This document shows, in pieces, positions 1 through 10,313 of a DNA stretch of 64,000 bases. The notes beneath the pieces were generated by a model that made no database searches, was not told the DNA's origin, and worked only from the letters and a program-made list of their open reading frames with translations. The stretch comes from Sycobia sp. Sy_11. Taxonomy: Eukaryota > Arthropoda > Insecta > Hymenoptera > Epichrysomallidae. How positions within the stretch are numbered: position 1 is the stretch's first letter; every line of letters starts with the position of its first letter. The stretch covers positions 192,501 through 256,500 of the forward strand of contig JACCIC010000176.1 in NCBI GenBank assembly GCA_018907035.1, read 5' to 3'. Position numbers and translations under genes: made by a program.

Positions 1-17
1 AAAAACACAAAATAAAA

Positions 18-258
18 ATTAATACGGCCAAGCACCAAAGCCTCTGAGCTATAAACGATAGCCATGCGCAACTGCCTCTCGGTGAGAAATTTAAATTAAT
101 ACGACCGAGTACCAAAGCCTCTGAGCTACAAACGATAGCCATGCGCAACTGCCTCTTGGTCAGAAACCTAATAAATTAAAAATTAACACGGCCAAGCACC
201 AAAGACTCTGAGCTACAAAGGATAGCCATGTGCAACTGCCCCTCGGTCGAAAATTATT
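18..258 (+). repeat. Leader tandem repeat, three copies of about 80 bp
   Basis: Three imperfect direct copies start near 18, 95 and 182. Each contains the phrases ACCAAAG.CTCTGAGCTA and GATAGCCATG.GCAACTGCC, joined by short A/T-rich spacers, with a period of 77-87 bp. A fourth, more degenerate half-copy (GATAGTCATATGCAACTGCC) lies near 472-492. The array lies just upstream of gag, in the expected untranslated leader. It is not a CRISPR array: the repeats are long, diverged, and have no unique spacers of constant size. Confidence 0.85.
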
Positions 259-569
259 CACTGAATCATTACAAAAATGTATGAAATGATATTACTGATC
301 AATATATATCTCGTAACGCACAATTTACGAACAAATATATATTAAAATAAAATTATTAAACAGGTGAAGGTTGAGGAAACAATTAAAATTAATCAATTAA
401 ACGAAATAATTGGAAAAATAGAGAGAGAAAATCTAATTAATTACGAACGAAAAGAAAATGTCGAAACAAACGATAGTCATATGCAACTGCCTCACAACCA
501 TATAAATAAAAAGGCGATACATTTACACATATACATTAAAAATCGAGATACATATACATTAAAAATCGA

Positions 570-2126
570 ATGAATACACGTAGTAAAACTCGATCAGGGA
601 AGGAGTTAGAAATCCCATTAAAAAATGAATCTGAGAATCAACCAAGGGAGGACGAATTCAGAACTCCTCCGAAAGACTTAAAAGAGGTTAAATTTACGCC
701 ATTCGGCACATCAACGCCTCGAGAACAATCGAATATCGAACAAAATATAAACGTCAGTCCCATATACACAGGTCCATCTACCCCTGAAAACTTATCGTTC
801 TCCGGTGACTCTATAGACCTTGCCGAACAAAAGACGGTTAGACCATACTTATCGCACCTGACAAGTGATTGCTTAATAGCTGAACACCTACCAAGTACTA
901 AAATGGCGAACGATCAATCAATAACCATATCTTTGAAAGAAGCACTAAAATTTGTTCCTGAATTTGACGGGAAAAATATTCCCCTTAGCCATTTCTTAGA
1001 ATACTGTACAGAAGTTAGGGAACTGATAAGTAATAATCTCGAAGAAAGCTTCACAAAATTACTTAAAAGAAAACTCTTGGATGAAGCAAGAGAAATAATA
1101 TCTGGGTACGCATTCGCCACAGTCGAAAAATTTAAAGAACATTTAAAGGACTTTTACGCCCAATCGAAAAACGTGCACCAACTTCTCGGCGAACTGAGTA
1201 GTCAATACCAGGGTAAACATGAATCAGTGATAAGATACGCGAATAGAATGAGAGACATCGCTTCTCAAATTTATGAAGTAAATCGACACATAACCAAAGC
1301 ACCAAATACAGCCGCCTTCAAGCGCAGAATCGAAAAGGCAATCATAGAATATTTTCGACTAGGATTAAAACCCGAAATCGAAACTAGATTGAAAGAGAAT
1401 GAAGCTATCGAAGACGTAGTAAAAGACGCGATAGCAGTAGAACGAAAAGTCGAAGCTCGAGAGAATTTATTTAGGAGGCAAGAAATACGCCATAAACCTA
1501 ACAAACAAAATATTTACCCCAGACAGATAAAAAATCTAACTCTTCCAAGCAATATACCTTGTAGCTACCGCAATATAATAGGTCATACTTTTGCAGAATG
1601 TCGGAAAAGACTCAGACCAAACCAAGCGCTATTATGCCAAACGTGCGGAGGGTCAAATCATACTACCTCTCAGTGCTTCGCAACGATCAAGTGTCAAGCA
1701 TATAACACAATCGGTCATAATGCCCGCGACTGCAGAAGTAACAATAGACCATCGTCTATAACATGCCAGCTATGCAATAATCCTGGCCATACAGCTAACT
1801 TCTGTCGAACTGATCAAACGAATAAACAAAAACCGATTCCGAAATGCCAAAAATGTGGAAGGTTAGGGCACTCTGAAGCTAGATGTAGGGTACGCGATCC
1901 CGCTCAACAAACCGCAGCCAGTTCTAACAGACCCACATGCGCTAACTGCAAGAGACCAGGGCACACAATATCCGAATGTCGAAAGCGACAATATAATCAG
2001 GGAAATGGACGAAGTCCTCAGAACGAGAGCGCGAACAGGGGGGCTTGCGACAGACAAACGCGCTCAATGAACACAAACCAATTATCGAATCTGTTAGGCG
2101 AACTAATACCCTCGGAGCCACAATAA
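570..2126 (+). CDS. Gag-like protein with a row of CCHC zinc knuckles
   Basis: Open frame of 518 residues. The N-terminal third is polar and the middle (about residues 110-310) is a charged, helical capsid-like region. The C-terminal part holds six evenly spaced knuckles of the form C-x2-C-x4-H-x4-C between about nt 1555 and 1985. Four are complete (for example CQTCGGSNHTTSQC and CQKCGRLGHSEARC); two have lost the second cysteine (R or Y in its place). Such knuckles bind genomic RNA during particle assembly in retroelements. The ATG at 570 follows a short leader. The frame overlaps the protease frame (2045-3421) in another phase, which suggests expression of pol by ribosomal frameshifting, as is usual in this group. 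This is the best-preserved frame of the element. Confidence 0.85.
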   Translation: MNTRSKTRSGKELEIPLKNESENQPREDEFRTPPKDLKEVKFTPFGTSTPREQSNIEQNINVSPIYTGPSTPENLSFSGDSIDLAEQKTVRPYLSHLTSDCLIAEHLPSTKMANDQSITISLKEALKFVPEFDGKNIPLSHFLEYCTEVRELISNNLEESFTKLLKRKLLDEAREIISGYAFATVEKFKEHLKDFYAQSKNVHQLLGELSSQYQGKHESVIRYANRMRDIASQIYEVNRHITKAPNTAAFKRRIEKAIIEYFRLGLKPEIETRLKENEAIEDVVKDAIAVERKVEARENLFRRQEIRHKPNKQNIYPRQIKNLTLPSNIPCSYRNIIGHTFAECRKRLRPNQALLCQTCGGSNHTTSQCFATIKCQAYNTIGHNARDCRSNNRPSSITCQLCNNPGHTANFCRTDQTNKQKPIPKCQKCGRLGHSEARCRVRDPAQQTAASSNRPTCANCKRPGHTISECRKRQYNQGNGRSPQNESANRGACDRQTRSMNTNQLSNLLGELIPSEPQ

Positions 2127-3421
2127 GCAACTACGTACCATACGTAGAAGTTCAGTTCGGGCCACAATATCTTCTTTCTTTTATGATAGACAGTGGATCC
2201 GAAGTAAGCATTATCAAAATAGAATCAATACCAAAAGGGGCACACATAAACGAATCAAAAATTTATACACTAACAAGAGTGGGAGATAGTAAAGAAACAA
2301 CCCTAGGTACCGTATCATTAAAAATTGCCGGACAAAGAATCGAACTTCTCATAGTATCAGACAATTTTTCTATTCCTTACAATGGAATCATAGGATCAGA
2401 ATTCTTAACATATACCAACGCCGAATTAATCTTTAGCCATAAACAACTCATCATAGCTGGCCAGACGACGAACTTACGACTAAGAAATGAAACTTTAGGC
2501 ATTCCTACATATAGTATTGTGAATATCCACGTTGAACAGGAAACGGAGTTACTTCCTACCGTGATTACCAAGAACTTAATGAGCGGCAAATGTAGATTTC
2601 TAGTAGACACAGGATCTGAAGGAAATTTAATAAAAATAGGAACCATACCCCATCAGTTCAAAATCGATGAGTCACAGAAAGGACTCTTGAGGGGAATAAG
2701 TCCAGAACAATTTTCCACCCTAGGAACTTTAAAACTTAAAGTTTTGGGAGGAATCTCTTGTTTCCACGTCGTCTCCGATCATTTTCCAATACCGTATTCC
2801 GGTATTTTGGGGGCACGATATTTAAGCGACGTTCGAGTAACATTAAACTACGAGATGAAACGACTAGAAATTCTTCATACACATGACCAACCGATTGCAT
2901 TTGTATCACCAGAGATGCTTCGCAAAAATTTAGCTACGGAATTGGAAGAAGGAGGAATAGACCATACAGTAGACTCGTTACTCGCAAATGCACCTACCGA
3001 TAATCAGAGCAACGAGAGCGAAACAGGCGAGGAACAAGAAAGCCCGAACGAGGAATTGTTACACATAGATGATAATGATACAAATGAATTTTTAAATAAT
3101 TACTTCGATAATGAGAGTATATCCACAAATACGCTTTATTCACTCACGCAAGAACTAATATTTGAAGAACTGAATATCCCCTCAAAGGGAGTAAATAATG
3201 AACCCACCGTTTTCCCCACGGAGAGCTTAACTTCCATGCAAACCGCGTCTATAAGAGATATAATACGGACAGATCACCTTCATGAAACCGAAAAAGAATA
3301 CGTACAGCATTTAGTCGAAAAAAATCGCGATATTTTCTTTCTACCCGGAGATTCATTGCCTGGAAGAGATACTATAACTCGCAGAAGAAAAACCACAGAT
3401 GAAGAACCAATCAATGCATGA
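2045..3421 (+). CDS. Pol N-terminal part with two tandem retropepsin domains
   Basis: Open frame of 458 residues, overlapping the gag end by 82 nt. Two retropepsin-like units follow one another: the first has DSG at residues 49-51 and IIG at 115-117; the second has DTG at 188-190 and ILG at 254-256. The spacing between active-site triplet and hydrophobic-hydrophobic-Gly motif is 66 residues in both, and both share a 'SDxF.IPY.GI.G' stretch. Retropepsins normally act as homodimers with one such unit per chain. After the second unit comes an acidic linker (about residues 290-380) leading to the RT. The frame ends at an in-frame TGA just before the RT thumb/finger start, so the RT is cut off in this copy. 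Confidence 0.8.
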   Translation: MRQTNALNEHKPIIESVRRTNTLGATISNYVPYVEVQFGPQYLLSFMIDSGSEVSIIKIESIPKGAHINESKIYTLTRVGDSKETTLGTVSLKIAGQRIELLIVSDNFSIPYNGIIGSEFLTYTNAELIFSHKQLIIAGQTTNLRLRNETLGIPTYSIVNIHVEQETELLPTVITKNLMSGKCRFLVDTGSEGNLIKIGTIPHQFKIDESQKGLLRGISPEQFSTLGTLKLKVLGGISCFHVVSDHFPIPYSGILGARYLSDVRVTLNYEMKRLEILHTHDQPIAFVSPEMLRKNLATELEEGGIDHTVDSLLANAPTDNQSNESETGEEQESPNEELLHIDDNDTNEFLNNYFDNESISTNTLYSLTQELIFEELNIPSKGVNNEPTVFPTESLTSMQTASIRDIIRTDHLHETEKEYVQHLVEKNRDIFFLPGDSLPGRDTITRRRKTTDEEPINA

Positions 3422-4221
3422 CAATACAAATTTCCTCACTCGCTCAAAGAAGAAATGGATAGACAGGTGAATGATTTATTAAACCAAGGGGTGATAGAGC
3501 ATTCCGATTCTCCATTTAATAGCCCAATTTGGATTGTAGAGAAGAAAGCAGACTCACTTGTCGACCAAGATGGTGAATGGTGCTCGACTACAGAGCTTTG
3601 AACGAAAAAACGGTAAGCGATGCATATCCACTGCCGAATATCACTGAGATATTTGACCAAGTAGGAGGTGCAAAATATTACTCCGTAGTAGACCTTGCGT
3701 CAGGGTTTGACCAAATTAAGATGGACCCGAAAGATGCACATAAAACCGCTTTTAGTACGCCATTTGGAAACTATCAATTCGTTCTTATGCCTTTTGGATT
3801 GAAAAATGCACCCGCCACTTTTCAAAGGTGAATCGATACCTTATTAAGAAGACTACAAGGCAGAGAATTGTTTATGTACCTGGACGACATTGTGATATAT
3901 ACAAACACACTGGCAGAACACGATAGAAAATTGAGCCTACTATTAAACAGGCTCCGAGACACCGGATTGAAGTTACAAACCGACAAGTGCTAATTTCTGA
4001 AAAGAGAAGTGAATTATCTAGGACATCGTTTGAGTGAAAAAGGACTTAGTCCCGACGAAAAAAAAATAGAAGCTGTAAAAGCTTTCCCACAACCGAAAAA
4101 CGCAAAGAACGTGCGACAGTTTCTTGGTTTAGCCGGATATTACCGCAGATTTATTGAAAGATTCGCTGCAATTGCAAAGCCATTAACAAAATTGCTGCAA
4201 AAAGACGTACCATTTGAATGA
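3422..4221 (+). pseudogene. Gypsy reverse transcriptase, broken
   Basis: Downstream of the TGA at 3419-3421 the reading continues as RT. Visible motifs are the LN-x-G-V-I-E-H-S block near 3475, LDYRALNEK near 3580, a VVDLASGF block near 3690 (catalytic region A), LMPFGLKNAPATFQR near 3785, and MYLDDIVIY near 3872 (the YLDD active site), then the FLGLAGYYRRFI block near 4120. The gene is split by a frameshift near 3550-3580 and by in-frame stops at 3829-3831, 3991-3993 and 4219-4221. It would copy element RNA to DNA if intact. All the breaks seen are small; no segment is missing. Confidence 0.85.
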
Positions 4222-4842
4222 TCGAACAAAACCGAAGAAAACTTTCAGACTTTAAAAGACATTCTATGCAATGCACCCTTATTAAAATTCCCCAACCTTA
4301 CTCAACCATTTAATATAACAACTGATGCCTCAGGATACGCTATAGGAGGTATCCTGTCCCAGGGAGAAATAGGGAAAAATAGACCCATAGCATATACTTC
4401 TAGAGTTTTACGCAATGCAGAACTTAAATACGAGTTTTACGAAAAGGAAGCCTTAGCAGTCATACATAGCGTACAGGCATTTCGTTCCTACGTATATGGA
4501 AGGAAAATAACAATCATCACTGATCACCAACCCTTAGTTTGGTTTAAATCAGCAGACCTGAATACACGAGTACAAAAATGGCGTTTCAAACTCTCCGAAT
4601 ATGATTCTACCGTCTTGTATAAACCAGGAAAACTAAATTCTAACGCAGACGCATTATCACGAAATCCACCTGAAATAGTCACTACAAATATCTTGACGAG
4701 ATCAGCACGAGAACTCAGCAATGCGCCAAGATGCACGGATAAAACTAAATCAAATCCAAAGATATTTACACAACCAAAGAAGAGAGGACGACCAAAAATA
4801 TTATGCAAGGGGAATCCGAAAAATCTCTTTTATCAATAATCG
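4222..4842 (+). pseudogene. Gypsy RNase H and connection region, broken
   Basis: In the RT frame, after the TGA ending at 4221, an RNase H domain is clear: TTDASGYAIGGIL near 4320, the YEFYEKEALAV block near 4435 and TDHQPLVW near 4520, ending with the NADALSR motif typical of Ty3/Gypsy near 4640. The frame then runs to a TAA at 4837-4839. RNase H removes the RNA template during reverse transcription. The domain itself is uninterrupted from 4222. Confidence 0.85.
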
Positions 4843-5324
4843 AAAACAAAAGAACAAAGGATATTACGCAAGGGGAAACTAACCAAAAATCTCCGATAAG
4901 AAAAAGGCCTACGCGTGACGCGGCTCTACAGGCACGTTGTTATGCCGAAAGCGAGTCGGAATCACACGAAGAGTTTGAAGCTGAACCAACAGCCTTACCC
5001 CAACTGATAACCGCTAATCAGCTAGAAGAGACAAAGTCAATATCCTCCATCGATTCGCCAGTTAGCCTAAATCACGACAAAGAATACGAGGTTGAAAGAG
5101 GCAAGGTAATAGAAACCAAAGATTTAATATGCCACCGCAAAGATAACATCGTTTTCTTTGTAATTAGCGAGGGAAAACCCTATGACGACGGTGCTAAAAA
5201 ACTACTGGAAAACAATAACATAAGCATTAAACCAATGGATATTCGAGCTATTCAACAAATAAATGGGCGCACTGCAAAAACCTCTTCGCATTATGCATAC
5301 GAGGAGAAACACCCATATCCATGA
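4803..5324 (+). CDS. Unrecognised linker ORF between RNase H and integrase
   Basis: Open frame of 173 residues beginning with an ATG inside the end of the RNase H frame and stopping at 5322-5324, with the ATG of the integrase frame at 5321. It is rich in E, K, S and T, has no predicted membrane segment and no motif that I recognise. The N-terminal part is strongly acidic (repeated E, S and D), the C-terminal part contains a short hydrophobic stretch (IVFFVIS). It is probably the pol spacer between RNase H and integrase in a shifted frame rather than an independent gene. Confidence 0.5.
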   Translation: MQGESEKSLLSIIENKRTKDITQGETNQKSPIRKRPTRDAALQARCYAESESESHEEFEAEPTALPQLITANQLEETKSISSIDSPVSLNHDKEYEVERGKVIETKDLICHRKDNIVFFVISEGKPYDDGAKKLLENNNISIKPMDIRAIQQINGRTAKTSSHYAYEEKHPYP

Positions 5325-6625
5325 CTATAATAAAAACCAATATATACAAAACTTTGTCGATCTTAAAAGAAATTCTAATCAAAATAGGAGAAAACATTAT
5401 TAGCATTGCCAAAAGCAAGAACATTCAAAACATAGAATGGCAAGACATTCTTGAAACAATAAAGGCATCCTTTACGAATTCCCCGATTAAAATTATCATT
5501 TGCACTGACACCCTTAAATTCGTTCCAAAAGAAAAGAGGGATGAAATATTTCACGAGCTACATAAGTCACCAATAGGAGGACATAGAGGAGTATCCAAGA
5601 CATATAATCGAATCAAACAGAAGTATTATTGGAATAACTTAAAGAAAGACATTCAAAGAAGAATACAACAGTGTTTAGATTGTCCACTTAAAAAACTAGT
5701 GAGATTAAAGATCAAACAACCAATGGTGATCACCGACACCCCTGGTACACCCTTTTATAAAATAGCTTTAGATGTCGTAGGGCCACTAACCCCTACTAAA
5801 CTTGGAAATGAATACATCTTGACAATGCAAGATCAATTCTCTAAATTCTGCGTAGCAGTACCCTTACCAGATACACTGTCCACTACCATAGCAGATTCTT
5901 TTATAAAAAAAATTTATTTGCACCTTCGGAACACCAAAAATCATTCTAACAGATCAAGGGAAAAATTTCCTTAGTAGCTTAATGAACCGCATAGCTCAAC
6001 GGTTTAAAATAAAGAAACTACGGACCACCGCTTTCCACTCGCAATCCAATGGATCGCTAGAACGCTCACATCACGTTTTGGGCGAGTTCTTAAAACAATA
6101 TACCACCAACGACGAGGAATGGGACAGTTGGTTAGACATAGCCATTTTAAATTATAACACTTATGTCCAAGAAAGCACCAAGCATACACCGTATGAATTA
6201 ATTTTCGGTAGAATCGCCAGGTTGCCTTCTATCGATCCTTTAAGAGAAGGAGGCTTACTACCCACGTACAAGGGATATCTAGTCGACTTAGTCACATGGC
6301 TGAATAGAATCGAGAAATTAGCCTACGACAATCTAGTATCCTCAAAAGTTCGAAGAAATATTACGACAGAAAAATTAATCCACAGAATTTTCAAATAGGA
6401 GATTATGTATTCCTACTGTCTGGTCCTAAACCAAATAAATTTGGAAATCATTACTCTGGACCTCATAAGATACTAGAAGTGTTGAACAAGAATAATATTA
6501 GGATCCAAGTAAATAAAAGCAGTAAGATCGTTCATGCGAATCGACTTTGCATCTCTTACATAAATCAAGAAACAGCAACTCAAAAGAAAAAGGGTAGACA
6601 GAAAGAACAGGAGAAACCAGATTAA
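5321..6625 (+). pseudogene. Gypsy integrase, frameshifted
   Basis: The zinc-binding HHCC domain is visible at about 5545-5690 (H..GGHRGV..T....YYW and C-L-D-C). The catalytic core begins with IALDVVGPLTPT near 5762 (first Asp). The second Asp region (LTDQG, near 5940) lies after a frameshift around 5910-5930, and the Glu block (HSQSNGSLERSHH) follows near 6040. A second frameshift near 6360-6395 precedes a GPHKILEV segment near 6450 resembling the GPY/F module. Integrase joins element DNA to the host chromosome. The two shifts divide the gene among three frames, so no working enzyme is encoded. Confidence 0.85.
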
Positions 6626-6855
6626 TCAGTGCCACCCTTAGTTAAGAAAATAATTATTTCTATCATTTTAAACATTTTAAAAAAACCTCTTTTATATATA
6701 TAATAAAATTTATGTCGATGCATAAATAAACTTCGCATTCACCGCTATACTATCTAACACTCCACATACTAACCCTATAATGAAATAAGCATACGAATAT
6801 TATTAATAAGCCTATCAATTTAAGAAAGAAAAAAAACACAAAACCGACGCAATAC

Positions 6856-8795
6856 ATGCAATTTTTCCGTTATCTACAAAGGTCAAAATCGAAGTCACAA
6901 CTAGTTTCTTTCTTTCTTATGCCAACCATAATAACTTTTTTTTTTCTTACAGAGTACGCAACTAACCTCTTTATGATTTCAGAAAAGATCATATCCCTAT
7001 ACATGATACTTTTTACCTTATTTTTCGTCACCCCAATAAAAACAATGATACGATACGATTGCGGATCTAACATCATGAATATAACAACCATGTCGTTATT
7101 AGACGTCGGAGAAAGCAATTTTCCTCAACTCCACCCTATAAGCCAACTTGCTTATATACAGCTACTTCAAATTAACGGTTTTAAAGAAACCAAAGCATTA
7201 CAATGTAAAATAGAGGTACGGAGAACCATCTATTACTGCGGGATGCATTCGCATAACTCTGTTGTTAATAACGGCGAAATGGAATACTTGTATGACGTCA
7301 GTAGAGATAGTTGTTTACAATTACATTTAACTGGGATAATCAACTTCGGACAAAATCACGTTATAAACGGGGCGAGAATTAACCAAACAAATATATATTC
7401 GATGACCTACGCCGGAAGCATAAGCAATCACGGAACCTGCGCGGGGGCTTATTATAGCGACCCCTATGGAACTTGGAATTCTGTTATTGTCCAAGGAACC
7501 CTTAAAATCACCCTATTGCAACAATCGGCGCGAGTAACCTTACAAGACGACAAAATTCATCTACAATCGGGAACATTATGTCCACTATCGGGAAAATTCT
7601 CTATAGACGCTAAAGATGGATACACTGTCTGGGAATCGGTCCCTAATAATGATTGTCACTTTCATGAATACGGCGTATTATTCGAGGGTCATGCAATAAA
7701 AATGACTAACCCTCAGATAGATCAAGACGTAATCTATTTTTTTTCGGATCAAAAATTAACATTCGCATTAAGTAAATTGTACGAAGAAAAGGTATGCGAT
7801 TATACAATAATAAGAACCGAACACCCAAAATTGGTTATCTTCGAAACAAAAGAGGGCATCAGGTTTGCCAAAAAGAGTGCATTATCTAGTAGTAATCTGG
7901 ATATTTTCGCTTATGTAAATGCAAAATTCGTATATCTGGAAAAACATGTAAAAAAACAAATGCTTAACTTATACCGCAACATAGTGACAGAGCGATGTCG
8001 GGTAGAATAGATCGCGTTAAAAACGCACTCGCTATTGCTACAGAAAGTCCCGACCAATTTGCGTATAACATAATGAAACGTCTTGACTATATGGCTGTAG
8101 TAGCCGGCGAAGTGGTACACCTAGTAAAATGTATACCAGTGGAAGTTAAGATAGATCACGGCGATCACTGTACACCGAGCTGAGAGTTGTAAGACAAAAC
8201 ACAACCCTCTTTGTCACACCAAAAACACACATCCTGAAAACTCGAGGGACTAGAGTTCCCTGTAACCAAGTGCTACCATCATACTACCGTATAGCGAATG
8301 GTACAAATTCGAAACAAAACCGACCGAGGCAAGAGAACCCACAACCCTAAAACCCATGACTCAGCTGAATATATTAATCCAATCAGTCTAGCAACATTTG
8401 GAATCTACTCCAGTAAAGATTTAGAAAAACTAAAGGAACGAATTATGTTTCCAGTAGAAGCAGCTGCATTATTAAATAATGCAGCACACGAAATGCACGA
8501 ATCTGGAGTGACGAGCGGCAACACGATATCGCACTTCATAAACGAAGACACCATGGATAATTTAGTAAATTCTGCTTGGAAAAAAATATGGAGTAAATTT
8601 ATCACCTTTGGATCTGCAAGCGCGGGGATAATAGCAGTCCTGGTGATCATACACGTGATAAAATCATTCATACGGGTTGTACTCAACGGATACGCCCTTC
8701 ATCGCGTATACGGTTGGTCCATATACCTATTGTCAGTCATTTGGAGCACAGCCGCACACTTCTTCATATCTCTCAAACAATCACCGACGAAATAA
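6856..8795 (+). pseudogene. Envelope-like glycoprotein, broken
   Basis: An open frame of 384 residues (6856-8010) starts with a hydrophobic signal-like stretch, then a cysteine-containing ectodomain with an RYDCGS motif and several N-x-S/T sites. A frameshift near 7995 moves the reading to a frame ending at 8181-8183, and another break before 8298 leads to the last 165 residues, which contain a membrane anchor (SAGIIAVLVIIHVI, near 8625). After the TAA at 8793-8795 the same frame continues to 8921 as a Pro-Glu-rich tail. I see no furin-type RxxR plus fusion peptide, the hallmark of the usual gypsy (baculovirus F-like) Env. The pattern seems closer to the glycoprotein-like genes shared by some insect LTR elements and chuvirus-like RNA viruses; that assignment is tentative. 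Confidence 0.6.
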
Positions 8796-9090
8796 GAGGC
8801 AGGAAACAGTTACGAAATGATCGCTCAACCAGAGCCAGAGCCGGAACCCAAGCCAGAACCAGTACTAACCACTACCGACGAGACGAAAGAAAAACAAACG
8901 TTTTTTTCTGCAAAGCCCTAAAAATAAATCCTCAACTCACGCGAATTTTCCAGAATTAGACAAAACAATAATAGTAAATTTCCTATTTCCATAATTACCA
9001 GATATCGAATTTCGCATAATTGAACTTCTAACATGTATTAATGTAAGTAGAATAAGCTGCGATACGAAGAATCATGTGTTATAATGTATT
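8796..9090 (+). other. 3' untranslated end of the Gypsy element
   Basis: Follows the env-like gene. It includes a 34-residue Pro/Glu-rich stretch (8817-8921) in frame with the env end but beyond a stop codon, probably the former cytoplasmic tail. The rest is A/T-rich with no recognisable polypurine tract, LTR start or repeat of the left edge. Confidence 0.5.
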
Positions 9091-9098
9091 ATAATACG

Positions 9099-9099
<1 letters not shown>

Positions 9100-9142
<43 letters not shown>

Positions 9143-9235
9143 TATAAATACATACAATAATAATAATAATAATATATATGAACATATATATATGTATATA
9201 TATATATAAATATATATATAATAATATATACAAAA
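9100..9235. repeat. (TA)n/(TAA)n microsatellite
   Basis: Runs of TA and ATA/TAA units over about 130 bp directly after the Gypsy element's 3' end. Hydrophobic low-complexity frames across it are artefacts. Confidence 0.95.
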
Positions 9236-9440
9236 AAATAAAGTTTTGTAGAATAAAATTAATAAAAATTAATACTTTAAACAATTAAACCACATTTTTA
9301 ATAAAACAAATACTTAACACAAAAATTATAATGAATGTTTATGATAAAATTTAATTGTTTATACTAATATTAAGGCTAAAAATAAGCAATGTAAATAAAG
9401 TAATAAAAAAGCTGTAAAAACGTAGAGCAGAGAGAGGGAC

Positions 9441-9988
9441 TGTGGATGATCATGGAAAAATCGGGTATAGAAAGCCCCGATTTTTCCACAAAAAGTCAGT
9501 CGCAGTCAGTCGCAGTCAGTCGCAGTCTCAGTCCAGTAACCAGTAGCAGTCAGTGTCAGAACATCAACAGCCATCTCTCTCTCTCCAAGTAAGTACAATA
9601 AAAATTATTTACAAACTAATTATTCTAATTGTTTTTCTTCTCTTCTCTGTCTCACATCTTCCATCATCCGGGGTGGTGACTGGTCCTCCTACATGGTAGG
9701 ACTGTACGTGCCCTTTTTTCTTTTCTTGCATACACACATACATTCTCTCTCTCTCTCTCTAATAGGGAACTAGGCTGGTAGGCCGAGGCAGATACCTCTT
9801 TCCTTCAAAACAAAGGGAATTCGTATCGAAACAGAGCCTCGGACTTCAGTCTATATAAATTAACGTAGCCAACTCTTAAACAAATCTTCATTTTATTCAT
9901 TCATTAAATAATTCTTCTTTTCCCTTCAATTGTTTAATAATCCCGAGCTAGTGGAGGAAACTCCAGACTCGAAACCAGTCAAGTTACA
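9441..9988 (+). mobile_element. Possible solo LTR
   Basis: The stretch begins TGTGGATGATC and ends AAGTTACA, so it could be a TG...CA-bounded LTR. Inside are a perfect 12-bp hairpin (arms 9454-9465 and 9476-9487), a 10-bp unit GTCAGTCGCA repeated three times from 9496, a GTAAGT donor-like site near 9590, CT-rich tracts and a TATATAA near 9855. I see no convincing target duplication and no second copy in the window, so this is a weak call made from composition and ends. Confidence 0.3.
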
Positions 9989-10045
9989 TTCGAAGGCACA
10001 CAGACGTATATATGAGAAGATATACGTGTACATTTCCAATTAAGT

Positions 10046-10313
10046 TAATGTGCTAAAAAGGGTGAAAATGCCTATTCGTCACAATAAATATAGTTTGCGT
10101 AACTCACATATTACTTCCGATTTAAAGGAGCATTGTTTAAAGTTTTTACATTCTTTTGATTTTGTGAATGTGAATATTTTGCAACATGGTATGAATCATA
10201 AGTATCAAAGGGAGAGTCTTGAAAGTATTCACATTTCCACGAATCAGAATAATGTGAATTTAATGTTAGAGTCTAGGAAATTGGACAATGTTTATCATTC
10301 CTTATTCAATTGA
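10046..10313 (+). pseudogene. Penelope-like element GIY-YIG domain, C-terminal fragment
   Basis: Codes for the last 80 or so residues of a PLE endonuclease: the phrases KYSLRNSHI, KEHCLKFLHSFDFVNVN and RESLESIHIS recur almost unchanged at 27990-28200 and 52970-53190, where the GIY-YIG core is present. The catalytic N-terminal part is missing here, as is typical for 5'-truncated PLE copies. A PLE tail with a hammerhead motif follows directly. Confidence 0.85.

Larger units (their letters stand above)
1..9020 (+). mobile_element. Ty3/Gypsy-type LTR retrotransposon with env-like gene (errantivirus-like), degenerate
   Basis: One element reads left to right: leader repeats, gag, protease, reverse transcriptase, RNase H, a linker, integrase, then an env-like gene. 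RT and integrase motifs (YLDD, a DALS motif after RNase H, an HHCC zinc finger, a GPY/F-like end) place it in Ty3/Gypsy. The gag and protease frames are open, but pol and env carry several in-frame stops and frameshifts, so it is not functional. I found no matching LTR pair: nothing in 1-360 recurs in 8900-9090. The 5' LTR may lie left of the window, and the 3' LTR appears to be lost where a (TA)n tract begins near 9100. Both ends are therefore approximate. Confidence 0.85.

Noticed and set aside
18..258. CRISPR-like array
   Set aside because: Repeats are 80 bp, diverged, without regular spacers, in eukaryotic DNA next to a retrotransposon gag.
1..360. Left edge as the 5' LTR of the Gypsy element
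   Set aside because: No part of it recurs at the 3' end of the element, so an LTR cannot be claimed.
9072..9284. Hydrophobic 70-residue frame on the minus strand
   Set aside because: It is a translation of (TA)n/(TAA)n repeats; Tyr-Ile alternation is a repeat artefact.
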